DNA of 64,000 nucleotides from Mugil cephalus (taxonomy: Eukaryota; Chordata; Actinopteri; Mugiliformes; Mugilidae). The position numbers and the translations under genes are program-made. The notes under the pieces were generated by a model. The model searched no databases and was not told where the DNA came from. It saw nothing but the letters and a program-made list of their open reading frames with translations. Positions within the stretch are counted from its first letter, which is position 1. Each line of letters opens with the position of its first letter. Positions 1-13,023 of the stretch are shown here, piece after piece. The DNA lies in the NCBI RefSeq assembly GCF_022458985.1, contig NC_061779.1, forward strand, positions 18,397,001-18,461,000, given 5' to 3'.

Positions 1-628
1 AGGGTCCATCCAGCTAGCTGTGCCGTCCCAGCTGAGGCTGTGCGAGATGCCTGCTGGCCCTGCCAGCCCACCAATGTGGTTAACACTGTTGGAGGATGAG
101 GAGGATGAAGAAGAGGAGGAATTTGGAAGGCCCCCGAAGTTGATATTGATGTTGGGCAGTAGAGCTCTCAGGCCATCCTGCCACTCTTTCACATTTAAGC
201 CGTCTATAGAGCCACTGTTTTCTGCAGGAGAGGAGAGGAGAGGGATGTTTTAGACTGTGAGGTGTCTTCATCACAGACTAGTGGCTAAATGCAGAACTGC
301 ATCTACCAGAATATTTAGTTTTCTCTCTGTATAATCAATAAAAGCTAATTAAGTATGCAACTCGGCAGGTACATATGCTGTAATATCAAATAACTTCATT
401 ATGTAGCACATGTAGTTTGTGTTTTAACATGCGCCACTTCTGTGGGACGCAGAAAGGTGCCACAGTGACCCAGGTGTCGGGTACCTGAGATGGGGATCCC
501 TCCCAGCCCTGTGTTGTGCTGAGGGGGCAGATTCAGGTCCAGGATATTATGTGAGGCAGCACTGGCTGAGTGGTTCAGTTGTGTGAGGTTTCGTGTGGCG
601 ACGCCCATCCACAGTTGTCTGGAGGCCG

Positions 629-662
<34 letters not shown>

Positions 663-3600
663 ACTGGCCTGACTGTTGTGACTGCCGGGGAAACTGAAGG
701 AGCTGTAGATTGCTCTGTGGTGGATCTGGGGGAGGCGTGGCAGGCCGCTGGGGAAGTGGTGGGAGGCGCTGGGGTTGGGGTTAGAAGACGGCAGACCTGG
801 ACCGTGGTTGCTGCCCTGGGTGAGGGGCCCTGGGGACAAGGGGCTCTGATCCTGCACCGACAACTCTTTCTCTATGAGGTCGGCCAAAGCCTTGCGGGTG
901 ACGTCAAAGGGATCGAAGCCCAGGTCGTCATCCTGCTGTTTGCTGGATGAGCCGAAGCCAAAGGCCGCCTGCCAGTCTGTGGAAGAGGACACTGGTATTG
1001 TGTCTGTGAGGAGAGAAAACAAGGGATAAGTTATGGGACCCCCCCAAGAGAGAGATGAGATCATACACACTTAACATTTATGAATTATGAATAAAATAAA
1101 ATGTGTATAAAATAAAAGAATGAATAAAAAATGTTTACATGAAGTCTCCATGGTACCTGATGTGAAGAGGCTCTGTGGTTCGGGGGTCATGGGCCAGTCT
1201 GAACTGCCGCGAGGGGAACTGGGGAAGGGGGGCAGGCCAGCGGGGAGGGGGTTAGGGTGTCTGAAGTTACTGTTGTCTGAAAAGAGTGACTGAGACTCGG
1301 CTGCTGCACCCTCGAAGGGCGAGCGAGCCGTGAGGTCTGACATGCTGATGGGCACCACCAGGCTGGGCTTAGTTAAACCCGGGGGAGGGGAGGGGGAGTC
1401 ACTGGTGGGTATCTACAAAACGAGAGAGGAATAAATGTCCGTGAGATTGTCCTTCTCAAAGCTCTGAAATTCATCCTAAACTTGTGTTTAACCAATATAA
1501 CATCAGCATCAGTATGAACAACATACACATTGGTTCAGTTAATTTTACCTGTTGTAAAGTCTCTCCATTCACCAAACCAATTGACTCTGGAGGTTTGTCA
1601 CTGGGACTACAAACAGAAAACATACTTACAGATTAACAAAAAATACACACTTTCATTTGTGAACATTGGGATCTGACCTGAGGACGGCTCTGCGTTACCT
1701 GTTACTGTCACAGTTGGAGGAGAAGGGGGACAAGGCAGAACGCTGGCTAGTACCCAGCTCTGTTTCTAGCCCATCTGAAGTGATAACTTCTTGGTCTAGA
1801 TAGTCTAACAGAGGAGGAGACTTGCGGTCTTCTGAAAGCCCATTGGCCAGTTTGTTATGCCCCGACAGCGTTGGCCACCCATCTTTACCATTGCTATTGG
1901 TGGTTCTGTTAAATTAAGCAAATGGTGAGAAATTAAGCACAATTCATTTCACTGTGGAAGCAAAAGACAAACAAAAGAAAAGAAAAGAGAAGAAGAACAA
2001 ATAAAAACCAACCTCTGCGTGGAGTTGGATTTACTCTTTGACTTCTCTGTCCCACATGCTGGAGGTTGTAGAAAGCTAGGATTAATTTTATAGAGGTCTT
2101 GGAGGAGTTTCTGCTCATACTCTTGATGTTTCCCCGCCTAAAAAAAACACAAACAAAAAACCCCAACATGAGTCAACATGAAGCGTTCAATAAAAGTGAA
2201 ATCACCTTCCAAAAAGAGAAAACTTTACCTGCATCTCCTCCTTAGTAAAGCTAGCTGCTTCATCCCCCAACTCATGTAGATACATACAATCAGGTTTGGG
2301 ACACTGCATACTTTTGAGGAAGTAACTGCAGTACTTCGTTGTGCCTAAAGACGCCTGGAAGAGAGAGAGACAAGAATATAAACTGAATCTAGTTCAATAG
2401 AATTTGTGTTAATATATTAGTTTTCTTCAAAAAAGAAAAACACAGTTTGTACATAAGTTAAATCCAACTTTATGGCTGCTGTTAACTTCCTACCTTGAGT
2501 GTTCTGCCATCAACGACCACATTGTTCACACACTGTATTGCTCTTAGAGCATCTTCAGAACGGATGTAAGTGACATAAGCACTGGCACTAGGTCCCTGAA
2601 AAACAAACAAACAAACACAAAAAAACATTAAAGTAAACATACAAGAGCTACTGTGGCTATTGTGAATCTGTGTGTGTGAGTTCTCTCATTCATTAAACTA
2701 CTCTACCACAAATCTATCTATAAAACATGGCTCATCAGTTACAAATAAATAATAAGAACAAAGTCTACTAATGTTCATAAATTAATTCACTTCTCTCACC
2801 TGTGAACCTGCATAAGATGTGCTATTGTTAATGACCACTTTATGGATTTTCCCAAACCTCCCAAAATACTCTGGTCGTTTTAGGACCTGTAGGTAAAAGG
2901 CAAAAAGACAACACGTGTCAATGATACAACAACGAGTAGAGTAAACCTTCACAGTACCTGTGGATGTTAACCATGTCCAAGAAAAATGTAGCAGCTAGTC
3001 CCATATTCATAAACTACAATGCAAGTTCCAACACTCCACTGTCACAGGTAGCTTGTTAGTGGTGACACTGGACTCACCTCCGGGTCGGCGAGTCGCTGCG
3101 AGAGCCCCACCACAAACACCAGGTTTCTCTGGACCACTCTGACACTGGCCAGATGCTTGCGGTTTTCTGTCACCTTCTGCTTTTTCTCATTCTGTTTTTG
3201 CTTCTTTTCATTCTTTATCCTCTGGATTTCCTCCTGTGACAGAGGCTTGTACACAGCAGGGTCCTCTGGGTACGGCTACACAACAACACAAAGAGTTCAG
3301 ATTCAAACTGAGACATTCACCATTGCAAAAATATCAAATTATTGTTAATGGCCTCATGAAGGCTGATCAACACTGATCGCATCACGTGCCAATCCTCTGA
3401 GACTGCAAATGAGCAAATTCTCCTCATATTTTAGCGTTTGGACAAACACCGCCATCAACTTAAGTTTGCCAACAACAGAAAAAAACCCATCCTCCTGTTC
3501 TGATAAGTTTTTAGGTAATGCACCAAATGGCATCATGTCCGAACCTTTCTGCAGGCGGGGCAGAGGCCATTCTCATCTGTGCGGATGCGGTGCCAACAGA

Positions 3601-3718
3601 ATCGGCAGATCTGGTAGCCACAGGTGCAGGGAAAGAAGTTGACGTCATCTATCTCCAGTGGCTCCATGCACAGAGGGCACTCCATGGGGTCGTCCTTCAT
3701 TTCAGGGCTGTTGGACAT
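1..3718 (-). CDS. cnot4: CCR4-NOT transcription complex subunit 4 (E3 ubiquitin ligase), C-terminus cut by window edge
   Basis: RING-type ubiquitin ligase associated with the CCR4-NOT deadenylase, acting in mRNA and ribosome quality control. Coding exons on the minus strand: 3545-3718 (ATG at 3718), 3078-3275, 2800-2886, 2494-2595, 2229-2354, 2013-2137, 1699-1905, 1549-1606, 1157-1412, 485-1003 and 1-221 (continues left). Phases agree throughout. Exon 1 encodes a C4C4 RING starting MECPLCMEPLEIDD (about residues 12-58). Exons 2-4 hold a charged coiled linker and the RRM (LVFVVGLSQRLADPE onwards, to about residue 187). Exon 5 has the C3H1 zinc finger (CSYFLK..MQCPKPDCMYLH). The tail is Ser/Pro-rich, contains 11 consecutive Gln and ends in the LDLNLPPQHNTGLGG block. 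The last exon (KEWQDGLRALLPNININFGG) matches the longer vertebrate isoform. The first donor is AAG|gttcgg, a weak but valid GT. Identification is very secure; the a/b teleost paralogue is not resolved. Confidence 0.96.
630..662 (-). repeat. cnot4: Pure CAG tract coding for Gln11 in cnot4
   Basis: Eleven uninterrupted CTG units on the plus strand are CAG codons in the cnot4 reading frame, giving eleven Gln between SQAS and TASRQ. An uninterrupted triplet tract of this kind is likely to vary in length between individuals. Confidence 0.9.
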
Positions 3719-4099
3719 CCTATGGCGCGGCGAGGGTGAGTATTGAAGCTGGTCACAGAGCACAGGGCTACGAAAACATACAGAAAGCTAAATGTAAGTG
3801 CACCATCCAGACACGGCTGAAAATGAGCAACTGCACAAGAAAACGTTGTCTCTGTTGAAGCTTGAAGCAAACGACACAAACACTGTGATTGACTGCACGA
3901 CTGCAACATCAGACAGTGAACTCACCACAGTACATTTATACAAAGTTTCAACAGCTTGTTAATAGAGGAAACGCTTATTATGTCGACCTTGCATTGCAAT
4001 ACAACACATCTTGCTTGAATGATGGGTATAACGATCAATTGATAAGACTTTTTGTTTATCCTGAGTCAATGTTGTGGTCGTTCTCGAGACTGTAGTGTG

Positions 4100-5525
4100 T
4101 GGTGCAGTTTAATTATACTGAGCTGCATGCAAAGCTGTTTCTAATATTGTCTAGACCATCGAAGGTAGATAAAATGTCAGAAACTGCTCTCAGCACATTA
4201 TGAAGCTGAAGGAAACGACTGTCCAATCATTAACCAGGCAGTATTTTACAACATACTGGGCAAAGCATATTTCAAATCAGCTGTAAACATTCACTGGTGC
4301 TGACACTCTTAAATGAGCATATTTGGGGGTTTTGTCCTACGTATCGTCAAACTAGCTGGACAACTGAAGCCACCTGACCATGGCACCTTGGCCCTCAGGA
4401 AACTGTGATCGGTCCCACTATCAAATATGACCACAAAACGGACTTGATAAACCATTTTAACCTTCACGGAGGGAGGCTTTGCTGTGGGACTTTTTTCAGC
4501 TAATGGGAGACAAATGACTGTACTTCATTAGAAAAACCCTAAAAAACAGAACTAATGACAACCAAGTGATAATGCGGATGTGGTATCTGCCTTAGGTTGA
4601 CGGGACTTCACACGTCATGGTGGACGTTAGAAGGAAATACAACAAAGTGCGTTTATTTACAAAATGATACGCCTGTTTAGCTGTTAAACACCAGCCTGGT
4701 TTCTACGTGACAACACCGCTGCCAGTAGGCGAGCTAGGAGGCGAGACCAAATTGATAAAAAGCCCACGGACCGGACCAGAATTAGACGAAACCCCACGGC
4801 TTTAAACGCTTGACAGTATTTCTCTAATAAAGCGACATGTACAGCTGTGTCACCGCTCCACAGCTTCACTCGCAGACGTCGGCGATGAAGTCGTCTGCGA
4901 AGCCTGAACACCCTGTTAGCCAGTAGCTGGTAACTTTAGCTGGCTCTGTCTCCTGGATCATACGTTATGACAGATGTTATTTGGCTAACGTTGGGCTAAG
5001 CTACCATTAGCACCGATCTGGTAAAAGAAGCCGGTCTGACGGATGACAAGTATTCGGGAGTAACTGTGAACATAATCACATGAACAAAACGTAGGCGACG
5101 AAACATTTAGTCAATACTGACGTTCACGGTTTCAAAAATAAAACCTATGACATAACGTAGCGAGTTCTCCCACATAGAAAGTGACAGCTCTCCTTAGCTT
5201 GCATGCTACATTATCACCAGAACACACACACACACGAACGAACACGAACACACACATACACACACACACACACCGGGGTCTGGAGCCGAGCTTAGGACGA
5301 GGCCTACACGGGCTAACACTGAGCTGGGGGAGAGTAGTTGGCACTATAAACAAATGACACTGCTCTAACGACGTTCACATTAACTGGACAGTGATTCAAA
5401 AGCCTCCAGAAAACTCTACAGTCGGTCAATAACGCCGTAAGCGACGCGGCTGTCTTTTATTTATTGGTATAGGATGGATCCCGGCTAACTCAGCTAGCAG
5501 CTTGGCTAACGTTAGCGTTACTTAC
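4100..5525 (-). other. cnot4 first intron, no further gene seen
   Basis: Lies between the 5' UTR exon and the ATG exon. It contains a short imperfect CA-rich tract (about 5222-5272) and otherwise unremarkable sequence. The open frames here are short and show no recognisable domain. Confidence 0.5.
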
Positions 5526-5620
5526 CCCCTGTCCGTATTTAGCTTAGAATTCCACTCCAAGGGAGTCACACCAAATTGGGCGGGGACTGCGAGCCAATGT
5601 ATCTGAAATGTCCAAATTTC
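5526..5620 (-). promoter_or_regulatory. cnot4: cnot4 promoter and 5' UTR exon
   Basis: Read on the minus strand, a CCAAT-type motif (ATTGGC, about 5593-5598) and a GC box (CCCCGCCC, 5579-5586) precede a probable non-coding exon whose donor GG|GTAAGT lies at 5526/5525. The next exon would start just before the ATG at 3718, leaving a roughly 1.8-kb first intron. The transcription start is not determined. The GC-box, TATA-less layout fits a housekeeping gene. Confidence 0.55.
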
Positions 5621-5639
5621 TACAAACGTTCACTTAAGA

Positions 5640-6700
5640 TAACAGCAGCTGTGTTGTTCTGTTGTAATTAAAAGGCTATTAAGATGTTTTGCCCCTTTCT
5701 TTTCTTGGTATTGTGGAGACAATTTACGCTCAAACCACCATCTTAGCTAGCATTATAGTTGGGAGGAGGGAATGGGGCAAGTATTCCGCACCACTGAGTC
5801 TGCGCAGAAGAACAGATGCCTTGTGGGAGATGGTGTTTGAAACTTTCATTCGCCTTTACGCCTCTAGTCTTCTGTCAGGTGATTATTAGCTATTTTCTCT
5901 GCTATATTTATCATTGGTTATTTTGTCATTATTGAATTTAAATCATTGTTCTTTTTAAATTATTCATGTATTTTTATTTAAGCGTTCAACAATGTAGAAA
6001 GTACTTCAAATGAACTTTAAATGAACATATTAGTGCCTTCAAATAATTATCCAATAATTTATTATTAATTACATCTATCCAACTGTACATCCTTCTGTTG
6101 GGCATCGTGAGTGATTAAGAATCATTGTGTTTTTGATAACTTACTCTGCCCTTCTACACTGTGAGCAGGGGTACCACGGTGGTACAGTATGGACAAATTA
6201 AAGAGTGTCTCCGCAGCCACTTTTTTTTTTTTTTTTTCACATTGGAAAAGGGGAGGCCAATTAAATAGAAACACTAATACAAATGTGTGTTAGGCTAGAT
6301 TTAAATAAAGATGGAAGAAGTTGTTGGTTGCCATCTGCAATATCACCACTAGATATCACTGTGAAGTCCTGTGAACTGGTCCTTTAAATACAGTACATCT
6401 CTTCTCATAATAAGAAATCACCGCAGTGCCTTAGAATTTGTAATTTTACTTTCTTTATTTACAAGGATTTGAGTTACTATGTCAAATAACATTCAAGACA
6501 AGGCCACTTTGTGTATTTCGCCAAGAAATCAATTGCTATAGAATAATATAAAACATCAAATAAAATTGGATTTAATGGGATTGTGAAATATGTCATAACT
6601 TTAAGTTTCATTTATTTAGACAAAATATTACACAGGATCAAATCACAAATGTCAAATCTGAAAATCATCAAATAGTTGAAAGTCAAACAAAAGGCAAATA
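5640..6700. other. Intergenic spacer between cnot4 and the pseudouridine gene
   Basis: AT-rich sequence with a poly-T run near 6222-6238. A minus-strand polyadenylation hexamer (TTTATT on plus, 6611-6616) lies about 95 bp past the stop codon of the gene to the right and is its likely poly(A) signal. No gene seen. Confidence 0.5.
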
Positions 6701-6708
6701 TTTAAATT

Positions 6709-9700
6709 TCATTCTATCCACATAAAGCGTGGTCTGGGCCAGGTCTGAGTCTGGATTTTGTGGGGATCCACAGAGTCTAAAGTCAGTGTTGGGGAAATAG
6801 GATGTGGCGATGCCAGAGACGTCTTCGCAGCTAAGAGTCCCATTCGAACGCAGCTGTCCGTGTCTTTCCCCTGGAGAATCCCTGCCATTAAGGCACCTGC
6901 AAGACTGCAACCAGAACGGGGATGTGTCTTTAGTTTGAATGTTTACATGTGATTTTGTGAGTGAAAAAAAATGCCAGAAAGAGGGACTGAAAGAGGTCAT
7001 GGAAAATGAAATGCGGATTAAACTACAACAGAGGAAGTTTGGAAAAAGTAATTAAAATAAGGATCAGGAAGAGAAAGTAGGTCAAGTAAACTTTCAGCAC
7101 CTATCTCCTGCTCCTGACACATTCATTGTCTCCTCTGGAGTTACAGCCAGCGCTGGGTAGTGTAGAGCACAAAGCTGTCTCTTCTGCGAACGGAGGTAAA
7201 AACACGTCCTTTATTATGGTCAAAGACAACACCGTCATTATCAGTCTACACAAACAGAGTCCTCACCTTCTTTTGTTTTCTTGGCTGCAGGCTGACTGTG
7301 CCTGCGTCGTGCTCGCCGCACAGCAACACACCGTCAGCGCCAAGAGTCACCACCAGGCAATGAAGATGCTCCAGGAGGGGGCGTGAGAGAGTCACAGCAA
7401 CGCGCAGCATCTCATCAAGAGTGCTTGGCAGCACTGCCACAAAATTAACCACATCCTCAGCTGCCATCACAGCCTTGCAATCTTGCAACAATTGTGGGTG
7501 CGAATGTGTCTTTGACAAGATGACAAAGTAAAAAGAAGTCCTTTGGGATAAATATATCTCTATCTATTAACTACTCGTGAAGGAGTTTACCTTCAGGTGT
7601 CTTGATGCCCAGCGTTTTATTCATAGTGCACAACTCTGCCAGGTTTGGGGATGAATAGGATAGAGACTTCCAGGCGTCTGACAAGAAAGGCTTACCTACC
7701 TTTTCTACACTCGTCGGTTCATACCACACTGTGACACACATATACAGCAATGCATTAACATCAACGATCAATGCAGTCCCTCCACATTATTTACAGACCG
7801 TCTCCCCATGCTTTACCATTTACGTTGTGGTTTTTGGCAACAGAACAAACATAGTTGATGGTGGAGACGGGGATGTTTCCATCGAGACACACGAGAGTGG
7901 CGGATGAGAGCTGCTTCTCAAACTGTGACACCTAGAAACAGACATTTAAAGGGGGAACGGGCAAGTAGTGAGTTAAGTTCATTTCATAGCAGCTTTCACA
8001 AAGGCTCTTCACAGGTCGACTAAAAAATCAAACCGCAAAATAGAACAAGAAATTCAGGAACTTGTAGAGGAAACATAAAGAAATATAAAACATTTTCCTT
8101 TTATTTCTGTAAAATAACTACGGTTATTTGAATTCAGTGTGTGCACGTGCATCACATACAGTTTGTATAATTACCCTTATTCCTATAAAGGTTGTAGCAT
8201 TGAAGTATGGAGTGACTAATTGTTTGAACTCCATGTAACGTAAAAATACTGGAGTAATACATTTTATGTTACATTACACAGTAGGTTTTTATTATTATAT
8301 ATGGGAGCTGCTGATCTGGTTGTCTGACCTAATGGGTCTTTTTTCAATTAATATCATTGCCTGAAACCTGAGCTTCTGTGTTTGTGTATACCAATTAAAT
8401 CCAGCATATGAACTGTAGATGTAGCCACTAACAATGGAGAGTTCTACATGCTCAGTTAATTCTGAGTTACCACGACATCATGAACTGCATTTGGGTTTAA
8501 TAAGGTAAAAACTGTGAGGATTTTAACTTCACACAGTGAATGCGTTATGAGTTCTGAGAAATAAATCGGGGACTTTTCTGGCTACCAATGCATTTCTATC
8601 AGTAGCGCTCACGTAATGCTCCGTGATGTGACGATGAATGTCCATGTCCCCCAGTCCGAGGCTCAGTTCTCCGCTCTCAGTGATAACAGCACAGTAGGTG
8701 GCTGTGCTTTGATCCTCTAGTCTGGCCACAGCACTTGTGTTCTTGCAAAATTATACAAAAAAAAAAGAGTTCCTTCATGTTTATGTAACACGAGTTTGAG
8801 CCTGATCATTAATAACCTGCTGTTTATGTCCACATACCATATGTTTACAGTAGTTCAACACTGCATCGCTGTTTGTATCAGTTCCAACAGCTGAGATGAA
8901 CAGAGGCGTCTGTCGTAATCTACTCAGAGAGTCTTGGAGGAAAGCACCCAACATTGTTGATGAGAGGCCACCAGCTAAAAAGCAACTAACCACTGATAAA
9001 AAACATGTGCACGAACAGAGTCAGATTAACAAAACCAACCAGCGATGTTCCGTCCCACACCACCGAAGGACTGACAGACACTTCCTGGGTTGGTATGTCC
9101 AAACTGAAAGAGACCACAAATATTATCAGGAGTCAGGCGGGTTCATCTGTTCTGCAGTGCTGTGAAGAAATGTGCGTCGTAAGTGAAACTCACGTGGAGC
9201 GTTTTTGTTTTTCCTTTGGCGATAAAATCAACATTTGTTCCTCCCACAACGATCTGCAGAAGAATATCTTATGTCTTATGAGATCTTCTGTTTAAATATT
9301 TGACTTTGACTGTTTCGGTATTTCATAAAAAAAAAAAAAACCCATATGTGTTAGTACTCACAATATCTGGTTGTGAGTCCGCTGAGAGTTTTCCAGGAGG
9401 ATGAGATCTGCTTTTTAATATTCTCTCATTCTTCTGCTTTGACAGTGCACAGGCAATCTGACTGCCAACTTTAGCGTTGTTGTGAATGAGAGCAATGTCT
9501 TGAAGCAAGTTAAGGGCAGTGGAGTTGTAACATATCGTTAGTATGAAGTCATTTTATGACATAATGTTCCAATAACGATAAAAATACAGTTGTGCTTCCT
9601 AAAAAAACATGTTTTTTCTCGTTTCCCAAAAATGTTCAAATATGACTTAGGTAATAATGCCATGAGTCTAACAATATTGTAGGCTGGTGTACTGGTATTG

Positions 9701-12112
9701 ATATATAGGCCTATAAATATTCTTTGTTCCTTTTCACTTTCTTTCCCCAGACCAGTTGATATGATCATGTTCACTGGGCAATTTCTCATTTTATCAAAGG
9801 ATACTGGCCTGGAGGGACTTTCCTTGAGTCAGCTCATTGACCTTCTGAAGAATGAATGGTGTCACATCTCTTCCTGTGACACCTTTATCACTGGGGAAAT
9901 CAAAACAAGAACAGAAAGAAAGTGATGAACAGATGTCCAGACCAGACCAAAATCAAACAAGAGCGGGCACGTTCAGGACGGTTCTTATTGCTTTTTTCTT
10001 TGTACTACAAAAAGCTTTTCACCAAATAAAAAAAAAAGACAAAAAAAGACAGACATTTTCCTCTGATGTCATTGCTCTCAAATCAAAATGTGCTTATTCA
10101 GAAAACAACAGATCATGCACTTGAATTAAATCACATAGTACCATGAATGAAGAGTTTCTGTACCTCGCCTCTGTCACTGCCGCCTGTATGGCTTCCTCTA
10201 TCTGCCGACCTGCTGCTGCTTGCTCCTCAGGGATGGGCACTGCTAACAGGACACCACTTTGAAGACCAAGGGTCAAAGTACTCTCTGAATTACAAAAAAA
10301 ACAACAACACACATGGCTTAATTCAAAAATAAAAAACACGAAACAGATGTACAATGGAAATCAAGACTTTGACACGTTCTTCAGTCTGAGCTTGGCAAAA
10401 GTCAACGGTGTTTGGTCGTGAGTCTTGGCCTCTGAGTGTGAAGAAGCCACCGCTCAGGATACACAGCTGTGATGTACCAATTAGTTTTGCGGCTTCTTCG
10501 GGGTCGCAGACGTTGTACGCAGAAGCGAATCCACTTTGGGGAGAGAAGAAAGCTGGAAAATTCTTGGACGCTCCATACGTGGCTACACAGACACCTTGTG
10601 TCTCCTGTTTACAGACAGAAAGGATAATCACCTGTAGGGTACGTTTGGAACAACGGAAACAGAATTTGTAGGTCATTAGGATAAAAGAAACAGGAAAATA
10701 CAAAATACTGGAATCTGTATTTTATATAGATATGTGATAGGAGAGTAAATACATCCTTCTATCAGCATGTCAACCATTATGATGCAAAGACTGCTGATAC
10801 ATGTTTTAAATGCCATTTCACCGTATCACCAATTGTGAATATTTTATGAGAAATTGTGTATATTTTCTTACAAGGAACTCCAGGGTGCGACCTATGTCTA
10901 GAATAGACTTGACCCCAGCAGAAACCACAGCGATGGGAGTCCTGCCGAGCTCTGTCAGATCTGCGCTGATGTCCAGACCTGCAGGGATGACCATTGAATC
11001 AACTCTAACATGGAGGTGGCAAGCCTTTGTGTAGCTAGAGTTTTAATGTGATTACAACTTATTTGTAATAACAATTCTTTAGTAATATCTTGATAGTTAT
11101 GTGCACTTCTGTGTTGTACATACGTCAACCTCATTTTTGTTAATGAGGTTGATGTATGTATGGTTGGTGGATGGAGGTTTCTTCCTTTATAATCGGATCC
11201 AACTTACATTTAATTGCTGATGACGGATTGACTCCCTCCAAGCAGGGCTATTTATTAAAGGAAATAAAAACAATCCAATCCCTGTTGAGAGATCAATAGA
11301 TGAGGATGAGCTCACTGTTCTCTCCGTCTCTGTGAACTCCTCCAATGCCTCCCGTGACAAAGACAGGGATCCCAGCTCTGTGTGCTGCGATCATAGTTCC
11401 CGACACCGTTGTTCCTCCAGAGAGGCCCTGAGATAACGCACACACATACAGTACACGACTGCTCTTAAAACACCGCGATGACTAAAACAGATGCGGGTAA
11501 TTAAAGCGGAAGTGATCCCAGATTGTTTTGCTGCCGTCTCACTTTGCTGATGACATAGGGCAGGTCGCGTCGTGACACCTTCAGGGAGCTCTTGCACTGG
11601 GCAAGGTGGTCCAGCTCCTCTGGTGACAGCCCAACGCGGACTTCACCATCTATCACGCCGACCGTGGCTGGAGTGGCTCCCTCAGCTCGCACGATGGCCT
11701 CCACCTCCTTTGCCGTACTGTGTGAGTACATTAATGAAGTTCATTATCAGCTGTTAATGCAAATATTACCTTCTGGTATCAGACTGAGTTGACGTTTGAA
11801 GGTCGTCCATGGCACCTCAGGTTGTGTGGATAGGGCATGCCATGTGTGATTATAGTGCTCTCGAGTGCAACCACTGGTTTGTTTTCTGCCAAGGCCTGCG
11901 ACACAGATGGGTGAACTCTGAAGAGACCATCTGAGAGAGAAGAAGTAACAGTCCTTGCTATTATCATCAGTCTGTTTTGAACTGTGTGTGCATTATTCGT
12001 ATTGTTAGAAACATAATATGAGAATAGAGATACCTTTTCTACATAAAGTCCTCTGGTAAGTTGTGACTCCTCTTCTCAGGATGAGTGCAGAGGCTCTTTT
12101 CAGTGTGATCAT
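6709..12112 (-). CDS. Bifunctional pseudouridine-5'-phosphate glycosidase / PfkB-family (pseudouridine) kinase
   Basis: Predicted to degrade pseudouridine: the kinase half phosphorylates it and the glycosidase half splits pseudouridine 5'-phosphate into uracil and ribose 5-phosphate. Eighteen exons: 12034-12112, 11816-11930, 11543-11717, 11316-11427, 10872-10978, 10478-10604, 10164-10284, 9805-9890, 9362-9498, 9194-9253, 9040-9103, 8838-8974, 8613-8741, 7817-7931, 7591-7728, 7267-7481, 7101-7183 and 6709-6904. They total 2196 nt (731 aa) with every phase matching. Residues 1-26 are basic and lack acids, like a mitochondrial presequence. PsuG landmarks: [11 protein letters not shown] (E50) and AGVKSILD (K184, the position of the Schiff-base lysine in bacterial PsuG). 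PfkB landmarks: GGVGRNIA (387-394) and NVSGAGDS (catalytic-base position D666). The same fusion is known in other eukaryotes; mammals appear to lack it (from memory). Catalytic motifs look intact. Confidence 0.93.
11118..11159. repeat. Short inverted repeat (hairpin) in an intron
   Basis: ACATACGTCAACCTCATT, a 6-nt spacer, then AATGAGGTTGATGTATGT: an 18-bp stem with one mismatch. It sits in intron 4 of the pseudouridine gene. No flanking duplication or hairpin precursor signature was identified, so its nature is open. Confidence 0.75.
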
Positions 12113-12128
12113 TCTTTTTTCGGGCGAC

Positions 12129-12773
12129 TCTGATAACATGAAGATGTTCAGTGAGAATAAAGCGCTGCTGGCTGAGCCCCCTCTTTCAATCAACCTGAGT
12201 GAATCAATAGTTTTTATCTGGCGCCGCCTGATGCTACTATATCAATCACAGTGGTGCCTGCTCCAGGAGGCTCAGAATGATGCGGAAAGTTATTTGCAAA
12301 ACTACCTCGTAACTTGTTCAAATGACATTATAATAGTAAATTCAAAACAAAAAAGTGACATAAAAAGGGGGGGAGGCATTGAGAGAGAAATTACTAGTTG
12401 CTAGTAAACTACAGTTCAGTCTATGCTTAAGAGTAAACCTGAAAAATAACAAACAAGAGCTGTCGCCTTTCCATTTAATCATTACAGCCTCACGGCATAA
12501 AATTGAAATACGGACATCACGTCAGCTCAGGCGTCTCCGGTCTTCAAAATAAAATGCAAACACAAATGCTCATGAGTATTATTTTCTTGATGTTGTCACA
12601 ACAAACATATTTATTTGGTTGAAAAGATTTGGGGTGAAAGTGCTCCTAACTTCAATACCTCACAAACGAAACTAAAAGAAAACAGAATTAAAAACAATGA
12701 GCGACTTTACCTCATATAGGTTCTCAAGCAGTGCACTTTCTGCTTCTACAAGGCGCAACTCCCATTCAGCCAT
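12129..12773 (-). promoter_or_regulatory. Candidate upstream exon and 27-codon uORF ahead of the pseudouridine gene
   Basis: On the minus strand an ATG in strong context (ACAATGG) at 12773 opens 21 codons (MAEWELRLVEAES...) up to a donor GAG|GTAAAG at 12711. An acceptor (ttatcag) ends at 12130. If the two are joined, the frame runs six more codons and stops at a TGA (12111-12109) that overlaps the main ATG (12112-12110) as ATGA. The donor, acceptor and frame are read directly; splicing and function are inference. The upstream exon could instead belong to an unrelated transcript. Confidence 0.35.
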
Positions 12774-13023
12774 TGTAAGGATTTTCTTTGCCCCACTTAG
12801 TTGGGTCAAATTCCCACCACCCTCTCCCCCTTTTGAGGCCGCTCTCGCACACTGACACCCCAAATTCCAGGGGAGGGGACTCGTATTTGTCTCCAGCTCC
12901 ACTGCATTAATGCGCTAAAGGCTGTTAGCTGACATGTATTACACTTTCAGTAATGAATTTGTTTTAACAATAAGCAAAACATTTTAGGCAGCCGTGTGCA
13001 ACTCAGTACAAATCTGTCTTTCA

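Noticed and set aside
570-950. Plus-strand 126-codon frame with a poly-Leu run resembling a signal peptide
   Set aside because: It is the antisense of the cnot4 polyglutamine exon.
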